Assembly (NCBI GenBank): GCA_017306015.1
Contig: JAFKJK010000008.1
Coordinates: 124,001 to 188,000 of the forward strand
DNA from: Propionibacteriaceae bacterium
Lineage (GTDB): Bacteria; Actinomycetota; Actinomycetes; Propionibacteriales; Propionibacteriaceae
Length of the DNA stretch: 64,000 nt
Direction: 5' to 3'
Below, one piece after another: positions 10,158 to 23,106 of this stretch. The position numbers and the translations under genes are program-made. The first letter of the stretch is position 1; each line of letters starts with the position of its first letter. The notes under the pieces were generated by a model, which searched no databases, was not told where the DNA came from, and worked only from the letters and a program-made list of their open reading frames with translations.

Positions 10158-10920
10158 CCGAGAAGATCCCCGGCGAGGAGAAGACGATCAAGGCGCCGGT
10201 CACCGACCCCGAGGCCTCGCCGAAGGCGGGGCTCGAGCGTGAGGACGCCCAGCCCGATCCCGAGCTCAGCCCGGTCACCGAGCAGGGCTCGAAGCCTGTC
10301 GCCGTTCGCCGCGGCATGTGGAGCGACGGCACCGGTGACACGTCCGGTTTCGGCCGGATCGTCCGGGAGTTGCCGGCTCCGGCGGCGGCGCGGCCGCCGC
10401 TCGGCTCGTACTTCGACGCCATCCACGACCGTTTCGTCGCCCTCCACCCCGCGATGCAGGTCAAGGTGGTGGTCGACCGTGGCGAACTCACCTTCCACGT
10501 CGCCCGCCAGCACCTCGTCGAGGTGATGCGGACGCTGCGCGACGACCCTTTCCTGAGGTTCGAGTTCTGCGCGTCGGTCTCCGGCGTCCACTACCCGAGC
10601 GAACAGGGCGCGGAACTCCACGTCGTCTACCACCTGGGTTCGATGACCCACAACCGGAGGCTGCGGGTGGAGACGTCCTGTCCGGACGCGGACCCGCACG
10701 TCCCCAGCGTCGTCGCCGTCTATCCCGCCGCCGACTGGCACGAGCGGGAGACCTGGGACATGTTCGGGGTGGTCTTCGACGGCCACCCGCACCTGACCAG
10801 GATCCTGATGCCGGACGACTGGGCCGGCCATCCGCAGCGCAAGGACTACCCGCTCGGCGGCATCGCGGTCGAGTACAAGGGTGCCGAGGTGCCCCCACCG
10901 GACGAGCGCAGGAGCTACCG

Positions 10921-10924
<4 letters not shown>
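10154..10924 (+). CDS. nuoC: NADH-quinone oxidoreductase subunit C
   Basis: NuoC belongs to the hydrophilic arm of complex I and contacts NuoD. The 256-residue protein has a 70-residue charged N-terminal extension (many Glu, Pro, Lys) before the conserved domain. The domain includes [28 protein letters not shown] and [11 protein letters not shown], the 30-kDa subunit signature. It starts in an ATGA overlap with nuoB and ends in an ATGA overlap with nuoD. The extension length varies in the family and its role is not known. Confidence 0.95.
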
Positions 10925-12260
<1,336 letters not shown>

Positions 12261-12264
<4 letters not shown>

Positions 12265-12976
12265 GCGGTCACGAGTTCCAGTCCTGGTTCCCCGCGTCGG
12301 GGACCATCGACATGAGCGACACCGCGACGAACATCGACGAGACCACGCTGGCGGAACTGCGCCAGCTCGTGGCCCGCTACCCGCAGCCCCGCTCGGCGCT
12401 GCTGCCGATGCTGCACCTGGTGCAGAGCGTGGACGGGCGGATCTCCCCCGCGGGGATCGAGGCGTGCGCCCAGATCCTGGGCATCACGACCGCCCAGGTG
12501 TCCGGCGTCGCCACCTTCTACACGATGTACCGGCGCCGTCCGGGCGGCAAGCACCACATCGGGGTCTGCACCACCGCGCTGTGCGCGGTGATGGGCGGGG
12601 ACGCGCAGCTGGACGACGTCAGCGACAAGCTCGGCATCGAGGTGAACGAGACCACCCCGGACGGCCGGTTCAGCCTCGAGCGCGTGGAGTGCAACGCCGC
12701 GTGCGACTTCGCCCCAGTGATGACGGTCAACTGGGAGTTCATGGACAACATGACCCCCGAGAAGGCCGAACAACTGCTCGACGACCTGGCCGAGGACCGC
12801 GAGGTGACGTCCACCCGGGGTGCCAGGATCACCAGTTGGCGGGAGGCGGAGCGGGTGCTCGCCGGCTTCCCCGATGGGCGTGCGGACGAAGGCCCGAGCG
12901 CCGGCGAGGCGTCCCTGCTGGGCACGTCGATCGCCGCGGCCAACGGCTGGACGGCGCCGGCGCCGGAGGAGGCGAA

Positions 12977-12980
<4 letters not shown>
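12261..12980 (+). CDS. nuoE: NADH-quinone oxidoreductase subunit E
   Basis: NuoE holds the 2Fe-2S cluster N1a beside the NADH site. The 239-residue protein has a thioredoxin-like domain with cluster ligands in [13 protein letters not shown] and in [11 protein letters not shown]. The preceding helical region contains [16 protein letters not shown], a typical NuoE segment. It is longer than E. coli NuoE because of a C-terminal extension of about 60 residues rich in Ala and Glu. An internal ATG at 12312 is a possible shorter start, but the ATGA overlap with nuoD supports the first one. Confidence 0.94.
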
Positions 12981-14313
<1,333 letters not shown>

Positions 14314-14317
<4 letters not shown>

Positions 14318-16722
14318 GCGTCCAGACGAAGGCCGAGCAGACCCCGGTGCCGGTGGAGACCATCACGGTCACCATCGACGGCATCGAGATCGAGGTGCCC
14401 AAGGGCACGCTCGCCATCCGGGCGGCGGAGATGATCGGGATCGCGATCCCGCGGTTCTGCGACCATCCGCTGCTGGACCCGGCCGGGATGTGCCGGCAGT
14501 GCCTGGTCGAGGTGCCCGACATGGGCAATGGCCGGGGCATGCCGAAGCCGCAGACGTCCTGCACGATGGAGTGCGCCCCGGGGATGAAGATCAACACCCA
14601 GCTCACCTCGCCGGTGGCCGAGAAGGCGCAGCGCGGGATGCTGGAGTTCCTGCTGATCAACCACCCCCTGGACTGCCCGATCTGCGACAAGGGCGGCGAG
14701 TGCCCGTTGCAGAACCAGTCGCTGGCCAACGGGGACGGCGAGTCCCGCTACGAGGGCGTCAAGCGGACGTTCCCCAAGCCGGTGCCGATCTCCGCGCAGA
14801 TCCTGCTCGACCGCGAGCGGTGCATCATGTGCGCCCGCTGCACCCGGTTCTCCGAGCAGATCTCCGGAGACCCGTTCATCGCGCTGGTCGAGCGCGGCGC
14901 CCTGCAGCAGGTCGGCCAGTACGCCAAGAAGCCGTACGACTCGTACTTCTCCGGCAACGTCGTCCAGATCTGCCCGGTCGGCGCCCTGACCTCGACCTCG
15001 TACCGGTTCGTCAGCCGGCCGTTCGACCTGGTCAGCACCGACTCGACCTGTGAGCACTGCGCCGGCGGCTGCCAGCTGCGGGTCGACACCCGGCACGGCG
15101 TGGTCCGCCGTCGCCTGGCTGGTGACGCGCCCCAGGTGAACGAGGAGTGGAACTGCGACAAGGGCCGGTTCGCCTTCGTCAGCGCACGCGGCGAGGACCG
15201 GCTGACCCAGCCCCTGATCCGCGAGGACGGCGAACTGCGGGTCGCGTCCTGGCGGGAGGCGATCGATGCCGCCGTCGCCGGACTCGCCGCGGCGGGCTCG
15301 TCGGTCGGCGTGCTGGTCGGCGGCCGGACGCCGATGGAGGACGCCTACGGCTACGCCAAGTTCGCCCGCGCCGTCCTCGGCACCAACAACGTCGACTTCC
15401 GCTCCCGTCCGATCGGGGCGGGGGAGGCCGAGTTCCTGGCCACCCGGGTCGCCGGGCGCACCGTCGCCGACGGCGTCACCTACGGCGAGCTGGAGGCCGC
15501 CCGGCGGGTGTTCCTGGTCTGCTTCGAGCCCGAGGACGAGTCGCCGCTGATCTTCCTGCGGCTGCGCAAGGCCGTCCGCAAGAAGGGCCTGCAGGTCACC
15601 GCGGTCGCCCCGTACCTGTCCACCGGCAGCCGCAAGCTCAACGCGACGCTGGTTGCGACGCTCCCCGGAACCGAGGCGGACGCCGTCGCCGGCCTCGAAC
15701 TCGGTGCGGGGGACGTGGTCCTGGTCGGCGAGCGCGCGGCCCTGGCGGCCGGCACCCTCGCGGCCGTGGCCGACTCCGGCGCCCGGTTCGCCTGGATCCC
15801 GCGCCGCGCCGGCGACCGCGGGGCGATCGAGGCGGGCTGCCTGCCCGGCCTGCTGCCCGGCGGCCGTCCGGTCGCCGACGCCACCGCGCGCGTCGACGTC
15901 GGAGCACACTGGGGCGTCGACTCGCTGCCGGGCGCCGACGGACTGGACGCCGTGGCGATGCTGGCCGCGGCCGCGTCCGGACAGCTCGACGCACTGGTGA
16001 TCGGCGGCGTCGAACTCGCCGACTTCGCCGACGCCCCGGCCGCCCGGGACGCCGTCGAGAAGGCCGGCTTCGTGGTCAGCCTGGAGAACCGCATCTCCGA
16101 GGTCACCGAGCGCGCCGACGTCGTGTTCCCGGTCGCGGTCATCGAGGAGCGCAGCGGCACCTTCCTGGACTGGGAGCACCGGCCCGGGCGGGTGAACACG
16201 GTGGTGGACCTGCCGCGGGCCCCGATGACCGACCTGCGGGTGCTGGCGGCGCTCGCCGACGCCCTGGGCCGTCCACTCGGGGTCCGGATGGCGTCGCAGG
16301 CGCTCGCCGAGCTGACCGAACTCGGCGCCTGGGACCGGCCGGCCACCGCGAAGACCGCGGCGGCCAAGCAGCGCCGGGCCGCCAAGGCGCAGTTCCCCAA
16401 GGGCGAGCGGGTCCGGCTGGCCACCTGGCGCGAACTGCTCGACGCCGGCCGCGGCCAGGACAACGAGGCCGCGCTGGCCGCAACGGCCAGGAAGCCGGTG
16501 GCGCGCGTTGGCACCGAGCTGGCAGCGTCCCTCGGCGCGACCGACGGCGACCTGGTCACCGTCGCGGGTCCGGGCGGCAGCCGTGCCCTGCCGGTGGTCG
16601 TCTGCCCGGAGATGGTCGGCGCGACGGTGTGGGTGCCGACCAACGCTCCCGGCCTGTCGCTGGGCGACCTGCGGGTGGTCCACGGCGACGAGGTCGCGCT
16701 ACGCCTGGGAGGTGGAGAATGA
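14314..16722 (+). CDS. nuoG: NADH-quinone oxidoreductase subunit G
   Basis: NuoG is the large iron-sulfur subunit that conducts electrons from NuoF toward NuoI. The 802-residue protein starts with a ferredoxin-like 2Fe-2S domain ([21 protein letters not shown]). This is followed by the His-Cys 4Fe-4S segment ([15 protein letters not shown]) and a second 4Fe-4S set (CIMCARC, with ICPVGAL). A molybdopterin-oxidoreductase-like region then begins at [10 protein letters not shown] and has lost catalytic function. The GTG start overlaps nuoF by 4 bases. The C-terminal part is Ala-rich and weakly conserved. Confidence 0.94.
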
Positions 16723-18005
16723 ACGACCCGTGGTGGCTGATCCTGATCAAGGTCGTCGTCCTGTTCGTCGTGCTGCTGGCCTGGACGATCTTCAACGTCT
16801 GGTACGAGCGCCGGCTCGTCGGCAAGATGCAGCACCGGCTCGGCCCGATCATGAACGGACCGTTCGGCCTCGGCCAGGCACTGGCCGACGGCATGAAACT
16901 CCTGATCAAGGAGGACTTCATCCCGTCCATGGTGGACCGGGTGCTGTTCGTCCTCGCGCCCCTGATCGCCGGCACGGCGGCCTTCACCGCCTGGGCGGTT
17001 ATCCCGTTCGGCGGCGCCGTCAACATCTTCGGCGTCGACACCTACCTGCAGCTGGCCGACCTCCCGGTCGGCGTGCTGGTGCTGCTGGCGGTCACATCCG
17101 TCGGCATCTACGGCTTCGTCCTCGCCGGCTGGTCGTCCAACTCGCCGTACTCGCTGCTCGGAGGCCTGCGCTCCAGCGCGCAGATGATCTCCTACGAGGT
17201 CGCCATGGGACTCGCCCTGGTGTCGGTCTTCCTGTACACCGGCTCGATGTCCACCCACCAGATCGTCGAGGCGCAGCGGACGGAACTGCTGCCGTTCGGG
17301 ATCAACATCGGGTTCCAGAACTGGAACTGGTTCGTCCTGCTGCCCAGCTTCGTGATCTACGTGATCTCGATGGTCGGCGAGACCAACCGGGCCCCGTTCG
17401 ACCTGCCGGAGGCGGAGTCGGAGCTGGTCAGCGGCTACATCACCGAGTACTCCGGCTTCAAGTACGCCATCTACTTCCTGGCCGAGTACATCAACATGGC
17501 CACGGTCTCGGCGATCGCGACGACGCTGTTCATGGGCGGCTACCTGCCGATCTGGCCGTTCAATCTGATCGAGCCGCTGAACAATCCCTGGCTGGGGCCG
17601 ATCTGGTTCGTCATCAAGGTCCAGCTGTTCATCTCGTTGTTCGTCTGGCTCCGTGGCACGCTGCCCAGGTTCCGTTACGACCAGTTCATGAAGCTCGGCT
17701 GGAAGGCGCTGATCCCGATCGCGCTGGTCTGGATCGTCGCGTTCGCGACCCTGCAGAGCCTGCGGACGCTGGTCACCAGCGGCCCGACCATCTACGTCGC
17801 CATCGGCGTGGTCGCACTGCTCGTGTTCGGCGCGATCGTCCTGTTCGACAGACCCCGGCCGGAACCACCCGAAGTGCCGACCGGCACCTTCGACGCGTTC
17901 GCCGGCGGGTATCCGGTGCCGCCGATGCCCGGGCAGGTACTGCCCGAGCAGAGCACGGTGGTGCCGTCCGTCGCCGAGCCCGTCGCCACCCCAGAGGAGC
18001 AGTGA
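16719..18005 (+). CDS. nuoH: NADH-quinone oxidoreductase subunit H
   Basis: NuoH is the membrane subunit that, with NuoB and NuoD, forms the quinone chamber and the first proton half-channel. The 428-residue protein has about eight to nine hydrophobic helices and the family hallmarks [35 protein letters not shown] and [16 protein letters not shown]-terminal extension of about 60 residues is rich in Pro and Glu. The gene starts in ATGA with nuoG and its stop overlaps the nuoI start. Confidence 0.96.
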   Translation: MNDPWWLILIKVVVLFVVLLAWTIFNVWYERRLVGKMQHRLGPIMNGPFGLGQALADGMKLLIKEDFIPSMVDRVLFVLAPLIAGTAAFTAWAVIPFGGAVNIFGVDTYLQLADLPVGVLVLLAVTSVGIYGFVLAGWSSNSPYSLLGGLRSSAQMISYEVAMGLALVSVFLYTGSMSTHQIVEAQRTELLPFGINIGFQNWNWFVLLPSFVIYVISMVGETNRAPFDLPEAESELVSGYITEYSGFKYAIYFLAEYINMATVSAIATTLFMGGYLPIWPFNLIEPLNNPWLGPIWFVIKVQLFISLFVWLRGTLPRFRYDQFMKLGWKALIPIALVWIVAFATLQSLRTLVTSGPTIYVAIGVVALLVFGAIVLFDRPRPEPPEVPTGTFDAFAGGYPVPPMPGQVLPEQSTVVPSVAEPVATPEEQ

Positions 18006-18565
18006 TGGGCATCTTCGACCCGTGGGCCGGCTTCGGCGTCACGTTCCGGACGATCTTCCGCAAGACCTTCACGCAGGGCTACCCGGAGAAGGGCAAGGAG
18101 AAGGTCACCGCGCCGCGCTTCCACGGCCGCCACCAGCTGAACCGCTGGCCGGACGGCCTGGAGAAGTGCGTCGGCTGTGAGCTGTGCGCCTGGGCCTGCC
18201 CGGCGGACGCCATCTACGTCGAGGGCGCCGACAACACCGAGGAGGCCCGGTTCTCCCCGGGCGAGCGGTACGGGCGGGTCTACCAGATCAACTACCTGCG
18301 CTGCATCCTGTGCGGCCTGTGCATCGAGGCGTGCCCGACCCGGGCGCTGACGATGACTAACGACTTCAAGCTGGCCGACGTGACCAGGGAGAAGATGATC
18401 TACACCAAGGACCGGCTGCTGGCCCCCCTGCTGCCCGGCATGGAGGAGCCTCCGCACCCGCGTCGGCTGGGGCCGGACGAGAAGTCCTACTTCCTCGGGC
18501 TGCCGCCGACCGGGAAACCGGACAACCGAACCGCGGTCGCCGACGAAGCTGGAGGGTCCCGATGA
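18005..18565 (+). CDS. nuoI: NADH-quinone oxidoreductase subunit I
   Basis: NuoI is an 8Fe ferredoxin-like subunit that carries clusters N6a and N6b to NuoB. The 186-residue sequence shows both ligand sets: [16 protein letters not shown] near residue 56 and [16 protein letters not shown] near residue 101. The N-terminal helix lies on the membrane face in known complexes. Start and stop overlap neighbouring nuo genes, which confirms the frame. Confidence 0.96.
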   Translation: MGIFDPWAGFGVTFRTIFRKTFTQGYPEKGKEKVTAPRFHGRHQLNRWPDGLEKCVGCELCAWACPADAIYVEGADNTEEARFSPGERYGRVYQINYLRCILCGLCIEACPTRALTMTNDFKLADVTREKMIYTKDRLLAPLLPGMEEPPHPRRLGPDEKSYFLGLPPTGKPDNRTAVADEAGGSR

Positions 18566-19368
18566 TCCCGCTCGTGACCGAAGCTGATGTCGCCTTCTGG
18601 ATCGCCGGCCCGCTGGCCGTCCTCGGCGCTCTCGGCCTGGTCCTGTTCCGCAAGGCCGTGTACGCGGCGCTGAGCATGGCGTTCACGATGGTGAACCTGG
18701 CCGTGCTCTACGCGTCGCTGGACGCCATGTTCCTCACGGTCGTCCAGATCATCGTCTACACCGGCGCGATCATGATGCTGTTCCTGTTCGTGCTGATGCT
18801 GGTCGGCGTCGACACCCCCGACTCGGTGGTGGAGACCCTCCGCGGACAACGGGTGGCCGCGACCCTGGCGGCCGTCGGCATGTTCGCCCTGATCGTCTTC
18901 GGGATCGGCGGCGCGCTGGTCGGCGTCCCGTCGGTCGGCCTGGCGGCGGCCAACGCCCAGTACGGGGGCAACACCCAGGGCCTGGCCGCGCTGATCTTCG
19001 GACGCTACGTCTTCGCCTTCGAGCTCACCTCGGCGCTGCTGATCACCGCGGCGATCGGGGCGATGATCCTGGGCCACCGGTCCCGGATCCACCACCGTCC
19101 CACCCAGCGGGAGCTCGCCGAGCGCCGGATGGACGAGTACGCCAGCGCCGGCGTCCATCCCGGGGCGCTGCCGAACTCCGGCGTCCTGGCCCGGCACAAC
19201 TCGATCGCCACCCCGGCGCTGCTGCCGGACGGATCGGTGAGCCCGGAGTCGGTGTCCGCCGTGCTGGCCGCCCGCAGCGAGATCGTCGACTCGGTCACCC
19301 TGAGCGCGGCAACGGCCAAGGTCTTCGACTCGATCGAGGCCACCAGGATCGAGGAGGCGGACGAATGA
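18562..19368 (+). CDS. nuoJ: NADH-quinone oxidoreductase subunit J
   Basis: NuoJ is a membrane subunit in the middle of the complex I membrane arm. The 268-residue protein has five hydrophobic helices in its first 175 residues, including the family segment [17 protein letters not shown]. An extension of about 90 polar residues follows, longer than in E. coli but usual in actinomycetes. The ATG lies in an ATGA overlap with nuoI. Confidence 0.94.
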   Translation: MIPLVTEADVAFWIAGPLAVLGALGLVLFRKAVYAALSMAFTMVNLAVLYASLDAMFLTVVQIIVYTGAIMMLFLFVLMLVGVDTPDSVVETLRGQRVAATLAAVGMFALIVFGIGGALVGVPSVGLAAANAQYGGNTQGLAALIFGRYVFAFELTSALLITAAIGAMILGHRSRIHHRPTQRELAERRMDEYASAGVHPGALPNSGVLARHNSIATPALLPDGSVSPESVSAVLAARSEIVDSVTLSAATAKVFDSIEATRIEEADE

Positions 19369-19664
19369 GTCCCGACAACTACGTGTACCTGGCCGCCATC
19401 CTGTTCACGATCGGCGCCATCGGCGTGATGGTGCGCCGCAACGCCCTGGTCGCGTTCATGTCCGTCGAACTGATGCTCAACGCCGCGAACCTGGTGATGG
19501 TGGCCTTCGCCCTGGCCCGGGGCGGGCTGGACGGCCAGGTCGCCACCTTCTTCGTGATGGTGGTCGCGGCCGCCGAGGTCGTCGTGGGCCTGTCCATCAT
19601 CATCGTCATCTACCGCACTCGCCGCTCCACGTCGATGGACGCGGCGAGCCTGCTGAAGCTGTGA
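19365..19664 (+). CDS. nuoK: NADH-quinone oxidoreductase subunit K
   Basis: NuoK is a small three-helix membrane subunit related to MrpC antiporter subunits. The 99-residue protein has the conserved [11 protein letters not shown] segment containing the membrane Glu, and a second Glu in [11 protein letters not shown]. These are proposed proton-path residues in the family. It overlaps nuoJ by 4 bases and is 13 bases from nuoL. Confidence 0.95.
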   Translation: MSPDNYVYLAAILFTIGAIGVMVRRNALVAFMSVELMLNAANLVMVAFALARGGLDGQVATFFVMVVAAAEVVVGLSIIIVIYRTRRSTSMDAASLLKL

Positions 19665-19677
19665 GAGGCGAGCGCGA

Positions 19678-21579
19678 ATGATCACACTCACCACCGTCGC
19701 GGCGACCGGGCTGTTCAGCTACTCGTGGCTGATGATCGCCCTGCCGGCGCTGGCCGCGGCGATCCTGCTGGTCTTCGGCAGGATCCTCGACGCCAGCGGC
19801 CACTGGCTGGCCGTCGCCGCCGTGGCAGCCAGCTTCGTCGTCGCGCTCGTGCTGTTCATCCAGCTGCTCGGCGCCGATCCTGAGGCGCGCTCGGTCGCCG
19901 TCCCGCTGTACGAATGGATCCACACCCCGAGCTGGACGATCGCCGCCGGTCTGCAGATCGACCAGCTGTCGATCCTGTTCGCCCTGCTGATCACCGGTGT
20001 CGGCGGTGTCATCCACGTCTACTCCGTCGGCTACATGGCCCACGACGAGCGCAGGCGGCGGTTCTTCGCCTACCTGAACCTGTTCATCGCGGCGATGCTC
20101 ACCCTCGTCCTCGCCGACAACTACCTGGTGCTGTTCGTCGGCTGGGAGGGGGTCGGCCTCGCGTCCTACCTGCTGATCGGCTTCTGGCAGCACAAGCCGT
20201 CCGCGGCGGCCGCGGCCAAGAAGGCGTTCGTGATGAACCGGGTCGGCGATCTGGGGATGACCTTCGCGGTGATGGCGATGCTGGCCCTGTTCGGCAGCTC
20301 GGCGTTCGCCGACGTCAACGCGGGAGCGGCGAAGCTCGACCCGTTCTGGGCCACGGCGATCGGCCTGTTCCTGCTGCTCGGGGCCTGCGGCAAGTCCGCG
20401 CAGGTGCCCCTGCAGGCCTGGCTGCTGGACGCCATGGAGGGCCCGACTCCGGTGTCGGCCCTCATCCATGCCGCCACGATGGTCACCGCCGGTGTCTACC
20501 TCGTGGTCCGCAGCCACGCGATCTTCGAGGCCGCTCCGATCGCGGCGACGGCGGTGGTGATCGTCGGCACCGTGACGCTGCTGGTCGGCGCCTGGATCGG
20601 CACCAGCAAGGACGACATCAAGAAGGTGCTGGCCGGCTCCACGATGAGCCAGATCGGCTACATGATGCTGGCCGCCGGGATCGGCCCGGCCGGCTATGCC
20701 TTCGCCATCTTCCACCTGCTCACCCACGGCTTCTTCAAGGCCAACATGTTCCTCGGAGCCGGCTCGGTGATGCACGCCATGGACGACGACGTGAACATGC
20801 GCAACTACGGGGCGCTGGCCAAGGTGATGCGGGTCACCTTCCTGACGTTCGCCGCCGGCTACTTGGCGATCATCGGTTTCCCAGGTTTCGCCGGCTACTT
20901 CTCCAAGGACCACATCATCGAGGCGGCCTTCGACCTGAACGTCTGGGTGGGGCTGTGCGCGCTGATCGGTGCCGGCATCACCGCGTTCTACATGACCCGG
21001 CTGATGCTGATGACCTTCTTCGGCGAGAAGCGCTGGCAGCCAGGCGTCCACCCGCACGAGTCGCCATGGGTGATGACCGTCCCGCTGATCATCCTGGCGT
21101 TCTTCTCGGTCATCGGCGGCGTGCTGATGAACTTCTGGATCCAGGACTGGCTGGAGCCGGCCACCGGCGCCCACGTCCACGAGGTCTCGCTCGTCCCGTC
21201 CCTGATCGGGTGGGCGACCCTGGCCGTCGTGGCGGCCGGGATCGCGATCGCCTGGTTCGTGTTCGGCGGTACGAAGAAGATCCCGGCCACCGCACCCGCG
21301 TCCCGCAACTTCTTCACGGTGATGGGACGCAACGACCTGTTCGGCGACGCCGTCAACGACACGCTGGTGGTGGCCCCGACCATGGCCGCCTCCCGAGGGT
21401 TGGTCGCAGCCGACCGGACGCTGTGGGACGGCGCCGCGAACGGTCTGGGCGTGCTCACGTCCGGGGTGTCGGACCGGCTGCGGAGGCTCCAGAACGGCCA
21501 AGTCCGTAGCTACGCCCTGACCATGACCGCCGGCGTCGTGCTGGTCGGTCTGGTCGTCGTCCTGGTCCAGCTGGGCTGA
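19678..21579 (+). CDS. nuoL: NADH-quinone oxidoreductase subunit L
   Basis: NuoL is the distal antiporter-like proton pump of complex I. The 633-residue protein is almost entirely hydrophobic helices. It contains the family stretches FVGWEGVGLASYLLIGFW (with the key Glu), GKSAQVPLQAWLLDAMEGPTPVSALIHAATMVTAGVY split over residues 239-275, and the C-terminal long lateral helix region. GAGAGG-type spacing before the ATG is weak (TGAGAGGCGAGCGCG). The gene has normal length and no sign of disruption. Confidence 0.96.
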   Translation: MITLTTVAATGLFSYSWLMIALPALAAAILLVFGRILDASGHWLAVAAVAASFVVALVLFIQLLGADPEARSVAVPLYEWIHTPSWTIAAGLQIDQLSILFALLITGVGGVIHVYSVGYMAHDERRRRFFAYLNLFIAAMLTLVLADNYLVLFVGWEGVGLASYLLIGFWQHKPSAAAAAKKAFVMNRVGDLGMTFAVMAMLALFGSSAFADVNAGAAKLDPFWATAIGLFLLLGACGKSAQVPLQAWLLDAMEGPTPVSALIHAATMVTAGVYLVVRSHAIFEAAPIAATAVVIVGTVTLLVGAWIGTSKDDIKKVLAGSTMSQIGYMMLAAGIGPAGYAFAIFHLLTHGFFKANMFLGAGSVMHAMDDDVNMRNYGALAKVMRVTFLTFAAGYLAIIGFPGFAGYFSKDHIIEAAFDLNVWVGLCALIGAGITAFYMTRLMLMTFFGEKRWQPGVHPHESPWVMTVPLIILAFFSVIGGVLMNFWIQDWLEPATGAHVHEVSLVPSLIGWATLAVVAAGIAIAWFVFGGTKKIPATAPASRNFFTVMGRNDLFGDAVNDTLVVAPTMAASRGLVAADRTLWDGAANGLGVLTSGVSDRLRRLQNGQVRSYALTMTAGVVLVGLVVVLVQLG

Positions 21580-21594
21580 GGGAAGGAGATCGTC

Positions 21595-23106
21595 ATGACC
21601 ATTCCCTGGCTCACCGTGCTGGGTCTCGTACCGCTCGTCGGCGCCGGCGTCCTGCTGCTCCCGGTCAAGGAGCTGGCCCGCTGGGTCGGCATGGCCTTCT
21701 CGCTGATCACGCTCGTGCTCGGCGCCGTCGTCACCTCGCTCTACCTGGGCGGGACGCCGATGGCCGAGAAGGTGCCGTGGATGCCCCGCTTCGGCACCTG
21801 GTGGGCGCTCAGCCTGGACGGGATGGGCCTGCTGATGGTGGTGCTCACCGTCGCGCTGGTCCCGGTCGTGCTGCTGGCCGAATGGAAGCTGACCGGCGCG
21901 GGCAAGTGGAAGCCCCAGGCGTTCGTCGCGCTGGTGCTGCTGCTGGAGAGCCTGTCGATCTTCACGTTCCTGGCCAGCGACGTGCTGCTGTTCTACCTGT
22001 TCTTCGAGGCCACCCTGATCCCGATGTACTTCCTGATCGGTGGCTTCGGTGGGTCGCAGCGCGCCCGGGCTGCGCTGAAGTTCCTGCTGTTCAGCCTCGC
22101 CGGCGGCCTGGTCATGCTGGCCAGCGTGGTCGGCATCTACGTCGTCTCCGCGCAGGCGCTGGGCCGGCCGAGCTACCTGCTGGCGGACCTGGTCCAGGTG
22201 AGCCTGCCCACCGACGTCGGCCGCTGGCTGATGATCGGCTTCCTGCTCGCCTTCATCGTCAAGGCGCCGATGGTGCCGGTGCACACCTGGCTGCCCACGG
22301 CGACCGAGCAGGCGACCCCCGGCACGTCCGTGCTCCTGGTCGGCATCCTGGACAAGATCGGGACCTTCGGCATGATCCGGTTCTGCCTCGGCCTGTTCCC
22401 CGAAGCCAGCACCTGGATCGCCCCGGTGATGATCGCCCTGGCCCTGATCAGCATCCTCTACGGCGCGATCGCGGCCATCGGCAGTTCCGACCTGCTGCGG
22501 CTGATCGCCTACACCTCGGTCAGCCACTTCGGGTTCATGGTGCTGGGCATCTACACCTTCACCACCGCCGGGATGTCGGGGTCGATCTTCTACATGCTCA
22601 ACCACGGCTTCTCCACAGCAGCGCTGTTCCTGGTCGTGGGCATGCTGATCAGTAGGCGTGGCTCGGCGAAGATCCCCGACTTCGGCGGGGTGCAGAAGGC
22701 GGTGCCGGTCCTGGCCGGGCTGTTCCTGGTCGCCGGACTGTCGGGCCTTGCCCTGCCGGGCCTGTCCACGTTCGTCTCCGAGTTCCAGGTGATGGCCGGA
22801 ACCTGGTCGAGGACCCCCTGGGTTGCCGCCGTCGCTGCGCTCGGGACGGTCCTGGCAGCGGTCTACATCCTGTTGATGTACCAGCGGACCATGACCGGCC
22901 CGCTGAGTGACTCGGTGGCCGCACACTTCACCACCGACGCGACCGCGCGGGAGAAGTGGGTGGCCGGGCCGGTGATCGCGGTGATCCTGCTGCTCGGCTT
23001 CGTCCCCGGGCTGGCGTTGAGCGTGGCAGAGCCGGTCGCCGTGGCCGCCGTCAGCCACGTCGGTGCTGCCGACCCGGTCGCCCCGCTCGGAGAGGAAGGC
23101 AAGTGA
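21595..23106 (+). CDS. nuoM: NADH-quinone oxidoreductase subunit M
   Basis: NuoM is the second antiporter-like pump of complex I. The 503-residue sequence has FYLFFEATLIPMYFLIG with the conserved Glu, KAPMVPVHTWLPTATEQATP and SVSHFGFMVLG, all typical of the family. GGAAGGAG lies 8 bases before the ATG, a stronger ribosome site than most nuo genes have, which may reset translation in the second half of the operon. Its stop overlaps nuoN by 4 bases. Confidence 0.96.
   Translation: MTIPWLTVLGLVPLVGAGVLLLPVKELARWVGMAFSLITLVLGAVVTSLYLGGTPMAEKVPWMPRFGTWWALSLDGMGLLMVVLTVALVPVVLLAEWKLTGAGKWKPQAFVALVLLLESLSIFTFLASDVLLFYLFFEATLIPMYFLIGGFGGSQRARAALKFLLFSLAGGLVMLASVVGIYVVSAQALGRPSYLLADLVQVSLPTDVGRWLMIGFLLAFIVKAPMVPVHTWLPTATEQATPGTSVLLVGILDKIGTFGMIRFCLGLFPEASTWIAPVMIALALISILYGAIAAIGSSDLLRLIAYTSVSHFGFMVLGIYTFTTAGMSGSIFYMLNHGFSTAALFLVVGMLISRRGSAKIPDFGGVQKAVPVLAGLFLVAGLSGLALPGLSTFVSEFQVMAGTWSRTPWVAAVAALGTVLAAVYILLMYQRTMTGPLSDSVAAHFTTDATAREKWVAGPVIAVILLLGFVPGLALSVAEPVAVAAVSHVGAADPVAPLGEEGK

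Noticed and set aside
19606..23058. 1150-codon open frame on the minus strand opposite nuoL and nuoM
   Set aside because: It is antisense to clearly conserved complex I genes, is rich in His, Gln, Asp and Gly as expected for the complement of high-GC membrane-protein codons, and has no ribosome site or domain.
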